Below are positions 6,799 to 11,619 of a stretch of DNA of 11,619 nt, one piece after another (within the stretch, counting starts at the first letter, position 1; the number at the start of each line of letters is the position of its first letter). Below the pieces are notes generated by a model. That model did no database searches, had not been told where the DNA came from, and saw only the letters and a program-made list of their open reading frames with translations. The translations under genes were made by a program, and so were the position numbers. Source of the DNA: an uncultured Clostridium sp. (GTDB taxonomy: Bacteria; Cyanobacteriota; Vampirovibrionia; Gastranaerophilales; Gastranaerophilaceae); assembly GCA_958449715.1 (NCBI GenBank), contig CAUDIU010000051.1:1-11619 (forward strand). The letters run 5' to 3'.

Positions 6799-6870
6799 AA
6801 TTTTCTCCATTAAAGTAATTTTCAAGATACCTAACAAGCGTAAAGAAATTTTTTTGCTGGTAAAATTAAT

Positions 6871-6892
6871 TTTTGTTAATGTTTTGTTACAT
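6871..6892. repeat. Imperfect 11-bp tandem repeat in the cassette leader
   Basis: TTTTGTTAATG is followed directly by TTTTGTTACAT (plus strand), so TTTTGTTA occurs twice at an 11-bp spacing, about one helical turn. It lies in the predicted 5' leader of the two-gene cassette and could be a binding site. In AT-rich DNA chance is also possible. Confidence 0.35.
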
Positions 6893-6917
6893 TCTTTTTC
6901 GCACTTCTACGGTAAAT

Positions 6918-6946
6918 ATTATCGCATATAAAGTTTTATTTGTAAA
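6918..6946 (-). promoter_or_regulatory. Promoter of the two-gene cassette (extended -10)
   Basis: The minus strand has TTTACA (plus 6941-6946), a 17-base spacer and GATAAT (plus 6918-6923) preceded by TGC. It overlaps the stop codon of the radical SAM gene. The inferred start near 6911 leaves about 113 nt of leader before the ATG at 6798. Confidence 0.6.
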
Positions 6947-7862
6947 CAAATTTACTACCTTGATGTGAAGACCTTTTAATAAATTCTCTATCGATTTTAT
7001 TGAGGCAATCAAATTTTTTTCCTAACCATTGTGGAGCTATTAATTCAGAACTTAGTCCATTGCCTGCAAGTCTATGAATTGTTGTGCTTGGAGGTAAATA
7101 TTCCAGAAAATCACAAACGGTTTGAACATATTCATCTTCCCCCATAAAATCAATGCCACCATTTTCATAAATTTGAGCAAGTTTTGTGTTTTTTAAGGCA
7201 CAGAGCATGTGAATTTTTACTCCATCGACACCAAGTTCTGCTAATTTTTGTGCGGTCTCAATTATTTCGTCATGAGTTTCCCAGAGTCCAAAAATTACAT
7301 GAACACAAACATTTATTCCTGCTGATTTTGCTTTTTCATAAGCTCTTAAAAAACAATCGAAATCATGTCCACGATTGATTTTTTTTAATGTTTTATTGTG
7401 GATTGATTGGAGACCATATTCAATCCAAGTATAGTAGTCATCTTTGTATGATGAAATGAGTTTAATTTTCTCATCATCAATGCAATCTGGTCTTGTACCT
7501 ATTGAAATCCCAACAATATCAGGATGATTGAGTGCTGAATTATATATTTTTTCAAGTTCTTGTACGGGTTTATATGTATTTGAATATGCCTGAAAATATG
7601 ACATAAATTTTTCAGCTTTAAATCTTTTTTTTAAATTTTCAGCTCCGACTGAAACTTGTTGTTCAATAGATAAAAGATTTGAATGAGCTTGAGAAAAACT
7701 CCCGCCTTCGTCACAGAATATACAACCGCCTGTAGATATTGTTCCATCTCTGTTAGGACATGAAAAACCGGCATCAAGAGTAATTTTATATACCTTAACG
7801 CCGAATTTATTTTTTAAATGAGCGCTGTATTGATTGTAGCGCTTATCAGTATTATTAAACAT
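6936..7862 (-). CDS. Radical SAM protein, YhcC/TIGR01212 type
   Basis: This 308-residue protein has the characteristic cluster motif of this subfamily, CPNRDG then GGCIFC, with Cys at 35, 47 and 50 (C-x11-C-x2-C). These residues should hold the 4Fe-4S cluster that cleaves S-adenosylmethionine. Other family blocks are KRYNQYSAHLK near the start, YFQAYSNTY (about 89-97), GISIGTRPDC, EYGLQSIH, THDEIIETA and a late TTIHRLAG. Length agrees with bacterial YhcC-like proteins, described as conserved proteins of uncertain reaction, possibly linked to tRNA or cofactor modification. The ATG follows the stop of the small zinc-ribbon gene by 2 nt (TAA TT ATG) and has no clear Shine-Dalgarno, so coupled translation is likely. 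Both genes would use the promoter at 8075-8103. Confidence 0.92.
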   Translation of the reverse strand: MFNNTDKRYNQYSAHLKNKFGVKVYKITLDAGFSCPNRDGTISTGGCIFCDEGGSFSQAHSNLLSIEQQVSVGAENLKKRFKAEKFMSYFQAYSNTYKPVQELEKIYNSALNHPDIVGISIGTRPDCIDDEKIKLISSYKDDYYTWIEYGLQSIHNKTLKKINRGHDFDCFLRAYEKAKSAGINVCVHVIFGLWETHDEIIETAQKLAELGVDGVKIHMLCALKNTKLAQIYENGGIDFMGEDEYVQTVCDFLEYLPPSTTIHRLAGNGLSSELIAPQWLGKKFDCLNKIDREFIKRSSHQGSKFVYK

Positions 7863-7864
7863 AA

Positions 7865-8038
7865 TTATGAATTTTTATTTTCTTCTTCATCATAAATTGG
7901 ATAAACGTAATGTTCGCCACAATTTGGGCATACAACTTCTTGTTGTTTTCCGTCTTCTAATTTAGCTACTTCAAATAATGTTTTGCAACCTGATTGTACG
8001 CATCTTATTGCCCAACTTGGTCTTATTAATCTTGCCAT
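7865..8038 (-). CDS. Small zinc-ribbon-like protein (57 aa)
   Basis: A short gene of 57 codons starts MARLIRPSWAIRCVQSGC. It contains two Cys pairs, C13-x4-C18 and CPNC (37-40), arranged as in a zinc ribbon, and an acidic/Asn tail YDEEENKNS. The ATG has AAGAGGAAAG upstream (GAGG eight bases away). The gene ends 2 nt before the radical SAM start and has its own promoter upstream, so it is the first gene of that operon. Coding is supported by the ribosome site, the tight coupling and the Cys pattern. It may be a nucleic-acid or ribosome-binding protein or an accessory to the radical SAM enzyme. Neither role is shown by the sequence. Confidence 0.8.
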   Translation of the reverse strand: MARLIRPSWAIRCVQSGCKTLFEVAKLEDGKQQEVVCPNCGEHYVYPIYDEEENKNS

Positions 8039-8074
8039 AAAACTTTCCTCTTAATAATTCTGTATTACAAGAAT

Positions 8075-8103
8075 ATTTTAGCATTCTAACTATTTTTGTG
8101 CAA
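8075..8103 (-). promoter_or_regulatory. Promoter of the zinc-ribbon/radical SAM operon (extended -10)
   Basis: The minus strand has TTGCAC (plus 8098-8103), a 17-base spacer and TAAAAT (plus 8075-8080) preceded by TGC. The pattern is nearly the same as the gatB promoter. The inferred start is near 8068, about 30 nt before the ATG. Confidence 0.6.
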
Positions 8104-8158
8104 GTCCGTAAAGATTGATTGACTGTTGAATTTATTATTTAACTCTGCGAGTTAGAAT
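8083..8158. repeat. 9-bp inverted repeat across the divergent intergenic region
   Basis: ATTCTAACT (8083-8091) and AGTTAGAAT (8150-8158) are exact reverse complements 58 bp apart. One copy lies in the promoter spacer of the minus operon. The other lies upstream of the plus-strand gene at 8187, so each gene reads AGTTAGAAT before its start. It could be a shared operator. A small hairpin AACTCTGCGAGTT (8141-8153) overlaps the second copy. The gap holds no gene that I can support. Confidence 0.4.
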
Positions 8159-8186
8159 TTATTATGTTGTGAAAGGAAATTTTGAT

Positions 8187-8489
8187 ATGAAAAAATCTTT
8201 AATGTTTCTCTCAATATTAATTGTAAGTTTTATTGCAATTTTTGATGCTAAAGATAGAATTAAAGAATTAGATGAAGTCGCTGCAAATACACCAGCTCAA
8301 GTAGAAATGAATCAATCTATTCAAAAGCCTAATGCTCAAATGAAATATAACACAAATGATATAAAAAAGAATTTAATTCAAAATTCTGATAGTGCAAATC
8401 AAAAAATAATGCAGGATAAAAAATTACTGCAAAATAATGTTAATAATGTAGATAAAAGACGTGATACAATTAGTAATCCTGTAAATTAA
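8187..8489 (+). CDS. Small membrane-anchored or exported protein, unknown
   Basis: This 100-residue protein starts MKKSLMFLSILIVSFIAIFD. It has two Lys followed by one hydrophobic helix (4-20) and then a hydrophilic Asn/Gln/Lys-rich part. The helix has no clear signal peptidase site, so it may stay anchored with the C-terminal part outside the cytoplasm. I recognise no domain. The ATG has AAAGGAAA about nine bases upstream. A GTG 18 bases earlier (8169) would start within this site and is less likely. A weak promoter guess is TTGATT (8115-8120), 17 bases, TTTAAC (8138-8143). The TAA stop overlaps the stop of the opposite gene through the shared TTAA at 8486-8489. The many Asn and Gln residues suggest an unstructured or coiled region. 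Confidence 0.7.
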   Translation: MKKSLMFLSILIVSFIAIFDAKDRIKELDEVAANTPAQVEMNQSIQKPNAQMKYNTNDIKKNLIQNSDSANQKIMQDKKLLQNNVNNVDKRRDTISNPVN

Positions 8490-9286
8490 ATTCCGTAAAT
8501 CATTTCCCCAAAGAAATCGTCGTCTTTTTTGTTTTTATTTTGAGGTTTTTCAGGAATTGTTTTATCGAATTTTAAAGCACCGCCTGTATTTTCTGTTTGC
8601 TTGTTTTCTATTGGTCTTATTGCTTTTGGGAAAAATCTTAGGGTGATATTTTGTGAAGCGCTTGGGGCGATTATTGTTTTAGAATATAAGCTCATTTTTT
8701 TTAGCCATTCGTTTGCTTCTACGTAATTTTGTGCTGAAAAAATATTTTCATTATTGCCTAATTTAGTAGAGTAGTGATTGCTCCACATAACTATGTCATT
8801 TACAGTGTCAATTAATACAATTGACGTTTCTAATCTATATGGATAGATAGTGTCAAAATCTGATGATACTTCAAGAACTTCCCATAAGTTTCGTTTTGTT
8901 GAATTTTTATTTGTTGTGACATAACTTGAAATCAGTAAAACTGATTTGCATGAAAAATTTTGTCCGATTTTTTTTAATGATGCATAATCAATATTTTGTG
9001 ATGTTTTAAATTTATTTAGAACATTTTGAGTTAAAGTTTTTTGTTCAGAATTTTGGTTTAATTTTTGTCTCACTTCATATAAATTTGGGGATTTAATTTT
9101 TCCATTAGAATTATTGAAATTTTTTATAATATCATTTGCAATAATTTCTGACATTTCGTTGAAATTATAATAATTTTCTTTTGTAGATAATAAATCTGTA
9201 GGCAATACGAGTACATCAAAACTTACAGCTTTTGCCGGTGAAATAATTAATAGCATAACCAATAGAATTTTTATCAATAATTTCAT
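8486..9286 (-). CDS. Exported protein of unknown function, possible CsgG/LpoB-like fold
   Basis: This 266-residue protein starts MKLLIKILLVMLLIISPAKA, a good Sec signal peptide with a likely cleavage AKA|V after residue 20. The mature part begins SFDVLVLPTDLL and contains IIANDIIKNFN, a central SCKSVLLISSYV, and YRLETSIVLIDTVNDIVMWS. The tail is Lys/Asp/Pro-rich. A 'lasVkvvDtktgeivWs'-like strand after an N-terminal VxVLP strand is reminiscent of CsgG, LpoB and TolB N-domain folds. I infer this from pattern only. There is no Cys at the cleavage site, so it is not a lipoprotein. An in-frame ATG eight codons earlier (9310) is possible. The chosen ATG has no Shine-Dalgarno but sits exactly where a transcript from the TATAAT at 9293-9298 would start. 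Confidence 0.75.
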   Translation of the reverse strand: MKLLIKILLVMLLIISPAKAVSFDVLVLPTDLLSTKENYYNFNEMSEIIANDIIKNFNNSNGKIKSPNLYEVRQKLNQNSEQKTLTQNVLNKFKTSQNIDYASLKKIGQNFSCKSVLLISSYVTTNKNSTKRNLWEVLEVSSDFDTIYPYRLETSIVLIDTVNDIVMWSNHYSTKLGNNENIFSAQNYVEANEWLKKMSLYSKTIIAPSASQNITLRFFPKAIRPIENKQTENTGGALKFDKTIPEKPQNKNKKDDDFFGEMIYGI

Positions 9287-9292
9287 AATTCT

Positions 9293-9298
9293 ATTATA
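9293..9298 (-). promoter_or_regulatory. Extended -10 element, possible leaderless transcript
   Basis: The minus strand reads TGCTATAAT, six bases, then ATG (9286-9284). With usual spacing, +1 falls on the A of the ATG. No clear -35 is seen at 17 bases, but the TGC extension can compensate. Confidence 0.5.
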
Positions 9299-9356
9299 GC
9301 ATAATATCATTTGATTATAGGATTATATTTTTTATTTTATATTATAAAATTTGAGT

Positions 9357-9740
9357 ATGAATTACGAAGAAATGATAAAATTGGCAGAAAAAGCCTCAGA
9401 AAATGCTTATGTTCCATACTCAAAATTCCCTGTAGGAGCTTGTGTGCTTACTGATAGTGGAAAAGTTTATACAGGCTGCAATTTTGAAAATTCAAGTTTC
9501 GGTCTTACAATTTGTGCGGAAAGAAATGCAGTTGGCTCTGCGATAGCAGACGGTGAAAAAAAAGTTAGAGCTGTTGCGATATTTTCTCCAAAAATGGATA
9601 ATTGTACGCCTTGTGGAGCTTGCAGACAAGTTTTAAATGAATTCAAGTCTCAAGAAGGTTTGGATGTAATAACTAAAGTCGCTGATGGGGTAAAAGTTTG
9701 TTCTATAGAAGAACTTTTGCCTGAATCTTTCACGTTATAA
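9357..9740 (+). CDS. cdd: Cytidine deaminase
   Basis: Cdd converts cytidine and deoxycytidine to uridine and deoxyuridine for pyrimidine salvage, as a cytoplasmic tetramer. The 127-residue size is that of the homotetrameric class. Residues Y18-K23 (YVPYSK) and GCNFENSSFG (40-49) form the nucleoside pocket, with N42 and E44 contacting the ribose. The zinc site is C53-A-E55 plus PCGAC, giving ligands C53, C86 and C89 and the proton-shuttle Glu55. All catalytic residues are present. The ATG at 9357 starts MNYEEMIKLAEKA, the usual N-terminus. A TTG two codons earlier (9351) is possible. There is no Shine-Dalgarno. TATAAA at 9343-9348 would start a transcript one to three bases before the ATG, so translation may be leaderless. 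The next gene begins 2 nt after the stop. Confidence 0.95.
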   Translation: MNYEEMIKLAEKASENAYVPYSKFPVGACVLTDSGKVYTGCNFENSSFGLTICAERNAVGSAIADGEKKVRAVAIFSPKMDNCTPCGACRQVLNEFKSQEGLDVITKVADGVKVCSIEELLPESFTL

Positions 9741-9742
9741 AT

Positions 9743-9961
9743 ATGTATTTATTTGAATTAATCACAAGATATATAATGGGAAAAAAATATAAAAAAGCTT
9801 CCTTATTTGATCCTTTTGCTCAAGATGATATCGAAAATTCAGATAACTGTGAGCATATATTTTTACCTATTGATAGTACAGGAGAGGTACTTGCTTGTTC
9901 AAAATGTGGTCTTGTTGTAAACAAAAAAGATCTCAAAGATGTAAATATATTTAAGAGGTAA
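9743..9961 (+). CDS. Small Cys/His zinc-binding-like protein
   Basis: This 72-residue protein contains C36-E-H38 and, after LPIDSTGEVLA, C52-SKC-55 in CSKCGLVVNKKDL. A C/H pair plus CxxC of this kind commonly binds one zinc in a ribbon or finger. I recognise no family beyond that. It follows cdd by 2 nt and is likely cotranscribed and coupled. An internal start, MGKKYKKASLF (ATG at 9776), is equally possible and would drop an 11-residue hydrophobic lead. Neither ATG has a clear Shine-Dalgarno. The stop is one base from the stop of the converging ctpA-like gene. A DNA- or RNA-linked role would be a guess. Confidence 0.7.
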   Translation: MYLFELITRYIMGKKYKKASLFDPFAQDDIENSDNCEHIFLPIDSTGEVLACSKCGLVVNKKDLKDVNIFKR

Positions 9962-9962
9962 A

Positions 9963-11213
9963 TTATTTTTTGCTAATTAGCATTTTTGATAAGATATTTT
10001 TTGCAGCTTGTAATTGAGCATCATTATTTGTTTTTACATCTTTAATGCTAAATTCTACTTTTATATCAGGTGTAATTCCTTTTTTATTAATATCTGTACC
10101 TTTTGGAGTTAAATATTTGGCAATGGTTAGATTTAGACCAGTTTCATTTGGCATTGGAATAATTTTTTGTACCATTCCTTTTCCGTAAGTTTTTGTTCCA
10201 AGCAATTTTGCTTTGTTATAATCTTTTAGTGCTCCTGATAAAATTTCACTTGCACTTGCAGAATTCCCATCAACTAAAACTATGGTTGGTTTTTTAACAC
10301 CAAATTCTGTATCTTGAGCATTAATGTCATATTTATATCCGTTTCTGCCTACGATACTTACAATATTGCTGCCTTCAGGTAAAAACAAGTTTGCGATAAA
10401 TATTGCATTCGGTAAAAGCCCGCCGGTGTTACCGCGTAAGTCTAGAATTAAACCTTTTGTGTCTTTTGTTTTTTCAAGTGCTTCTAAAAATTCATTAGGA
10501 GTTGTTGAGCCTATAAAACTTGTAATTTGGATATAGCCTATATTTTTATCTACAATGGCACTTTTTACAGTTTTAATTTTTATTTCTTTTCGCATTACGC
10601 GTTTGATTAACTTATCTTTGTTTCTTAGAATTGTGATATTCACAAAGCTATTTTCTGGACCTCTTACTAAGTTGGCAACTTCTGATAGTGTTAGTCCGTT
10701 TACTTCTTTGCCATCAATTGCGAGGATTATATCATCAGGTAATAAGTTTGCAAATTGAGCAGGAGTTCCGTCCATAACATTTACAATATGGATTTTCCCT
10801 GCAATTGATGTGATATTTACTCCAATACCTGTTATTTTTGAATTTATAGAATTATTTTGATCCAGGTATTCTGTTTTTGACATATATCTAGAATATGGGT
10901 CATTCAAGCTTGCAAGCATTGTATCAATGGCAACTTTTGCATCATCATCAGTTTTTATTTTTCCATGATAATGTTCTTTCCATCTACCCCATGCTTGATT
11001 GTTTAAGTCTTCGTCATAATAATTATCACGAATTATTTTCCAACTGTTATCAAAAAGCTTTTGGGAAGAAATATGATCGTGATCAATCATTTCAGGCATT
11101 TCAGACACTTCAAATTTATTTGCATTCATAAAAATGCTGTTAAGTGTAAAAAGTGTTAATATTAAAAGTATAAATATGATTGCCTGACTTTTCTTCATAC
11201 GAATATTTAACAT
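9963..11213 (-). CDS. S41 family C-terminal processing peptidase (CtpA/Prc-like)
   Basis: This 416-residue serine protease belongs to the tail-specific group that trims or degrades exported proteins outside the cytoplasm. Residues 9-29 form one hydrophobic helix (signal anchor). An N-terminal helical region follows, then a PDZ domain (about 127-205, with GIGVNI and DDIILAIDG). The S41 core contains GYIQITSF, LDLRGNTGG (257-265), VDGNSASASEIL and GTKTYGKGMVQ. The Ser320/Lys345 pair plus Gln349 keeps the spacing of the E. coli Prc triad (S452, K477, Q481), so it should be active. Length fits CtpA-type rather than the longer Prc. The ATG at 11213 is preceded by TTG. Another ATG lies at 11198. 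None has a Shine-Dalgarno. TATAAA (plus 11223-11228) sits just before, so the message may be nearly leaderless. The substrate is unknown. Confidence 0.92.
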   Translation of the reverse strand: MLNIRMKKSQAIIFILLILTLFTLNSIFMNANKFEVSEMPEMIDHDHISSQKLFDNSWKIIRDNYYDEDLNNQAWGRWKEHYHGKIKTDDDAKVAIDTMLASLNDPYSRYMSKTEYLDQNNSINSKITGIGVNITSIAGKIHIVNVMDGTPAQFANLLPDDIILAIDGKEVNGLTLSEVANLVRGPENSFVNITILRNKDKLIKRVMRKEIKIKTVKSAIVDKNIGYIQITSFIGSTTPNEFLEALEKTKDTKGLILDLRGNTGGLLPNAIFIANLFLPEGSNIVSIVGRNGYKYDINAQDTEFGVKKPTIVLVDGNSASASEILSGALKDYNKAKLLGTKTYGKGMVQKIIPMPNETGLNLTIAKYLTPKGTDINKKGITPDIKVEFSIKDVKTNNDAQLQAAKNILSKMLISKK

Positions 11214-11231
11214 CAAGAATTTTTTATAATC

Positions 11232-11255
11232 AATATACTTTTTAAGTAGTATATT
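11232..11255. repeat. 8-bp perfect inverted repeat upstream of the ctpA-like gene
   Basis: AATATACT (11232-11239) and AGTATATT (11248-11255) are exact reverse complements with an 8-base loop. The repeat lies just upstream of the possible -10 (TATAAA), where an operator would overlap the -35 to spacer region. It is all A/T except one pair per arm and lacks a U-run, so it is a poor terminator for the upstream gene. Confidence 0.4.
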
Positions 11256-11287
11256 AGATTAATTCCTGATATTTTCAAATAAGATTT

Positions 11288-11619
11288 TTATAAATCTTCA
11301 AATCCTGGAGAGGTTGAAGGAAGGTTTTTATATCCTTCGTTAGACATTACTGTCTTTTTAATATATTTATTTGAATATCCGCCTCTTTCAAACAATTTTT
11401 TTAAAGTATTTTCTCTTATGACAAGAGGGTGTAATTCATCGTTACTTTCAGGGTACATTTTTACAATTTCGTACCAAACAGATGCTTCCATTGTCCAAGC
11501 ATAAGTTTCTTCAGCTAGAGAGTTAAATTCATCTTGGTGCAATGCTTCATGAGATAGTAATGCAGCAAGAGCTCCAGGAGGTGCATCTTTATGCCGAGGA
11601 TTTATATAAATGAAAAGTT
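11288..11619 (-). CDS. Putative HExxH zinc-metallopeptidase-like protein, C-terminal part (partial)
   Basis: The frame is open from the window end (11617) to a TAA at 11288-11290, 109 codons. The gene therefore starts outside the window, and a TTG at 11542-11540 is only an internal codon. The visible part includes PPGALAALLSHEALHQDEFN and then SLAEETYAWTMEASVW. HEALH (residues 23-27) is an HExxH zinc motif, with Glu 36 or 37 in the following helix as a possible third ligand, a gluzincin-like layout. The remainder is hydrophilic, with YPESNDELHPLV and a C-terminal PSTSPGFEDL. It could be a metallopeptidase domain near the end of a larger protein. Family, export signal and start are not visible. 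It lies about 74 nt upstream of the ctpA-like gene in the same direction. Confidence 0.65.
   Translation of the reverse strand, partial: LFIYINPRHKDAPPGALAALLSHEALHQDEFNSLAEETYAWTMEASVWYEIVKMYPESNDELHPLVIRENTLKKLFERGGYSNKYIKKTVMSNEGYKNLPSTSPGFEDL

Noticed and set aside
6799..6837. Longer N-terminus (MLGILKITLMEKI) for the first cassette protein
   Set aside because: The GGAG within ATGGAG is the ribosome site for the ATG at 6798. The earlier ATGs have no such site.
1..11619. tRNA, rRNA, CRISPR, insertion sequence or phage attachment site
   Set aside because: I looked on both strands and saw no cloverleaf, spaced repeats, transposase motifs or terminal inverted repeats.

Overview
This is an AT-rich bacterial window. 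It holds 15 protein genes, two of them cut by the window ends, packed closely and mostly on the minus strand. I see no tRNA, rRNA, CRISPR array or insertion sequence. The best guess for the organism is an uncultured, gut-type member of the non-photosynthetic Cyanobacteria relatives (Melainabacteria/Gastranaerophilales). This is an inference from three things: the low GC content, two pilin-like proteins with FxxAE N-termini and a PNQYGxDxFxFIV C-terminal signature, and several genes without a Shine-Dalgarno (SD) site. No single marker here proves the lineage.

Layout. Positions 1-207 carry the end of pheS (+). It converges on a minus-strand block read from right to left: folP (4475-5602), a prepilin-like gene with a TTG start (3672-4439), gatB (2068-3510), a double-SIS sugar-phosphate isomerase/deaminase (985-2043) and a second prepilin-like gene (212-930). 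In this second prepilin gene a ten-base C tract in the leader puts the start codon out of frame with the pilin body. The two prepilin genes share almost the same core promoter and the same ribosome-binding layout.

Upstream of folP lies a two-gene cassette (5648-6130 and 6133-6798) of basic, Gly/Ala/Lys-rich proteins that I do not recognise. It appears to have its own promoter, a leader of about 113 nt, coupled translation and a strong hairpin at its end that covers the folP start codon. Further right are a YhcC/TIGR01212-type radical SAM gene (6936-7862) and a coupled 57-residue zinc-ribbon gene (7865-8038). A divergent intergenic region follows, then a small anchored protein on the plus strand (8187-8489). 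Its stop codon overlaps that of an exported protein on the other strand (8486-9286). A second divergent region separates that gene from cdd and a coupled small zinc-binding-like protein (9357-9961). The window ends with a ctpA-like S41 protease (9963-11213) and the C-terminal part of an HExxH protein (11288-11619), both minus.

Functionally this is mostly core metabolism: charging of tRNA-Phe, amidation of Glu-tRNA-Gln, folate synthesis, cytidine salvage and hexosamine phosphate handling. Envelope genes (pilins, a signal-peptide protein, the S41 protease) are mixed in. The most interesting parts are the homopolymeric C tract in the pilin leader, the shared pilin promoter, the unknown two-gene cassette and the hairpin over the folP start. 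No gap between genes exceeds 300 bases. The largest are 3511-3671, 8039-8186 and 6799-6935, and each contains a promoter-like sequence described below.
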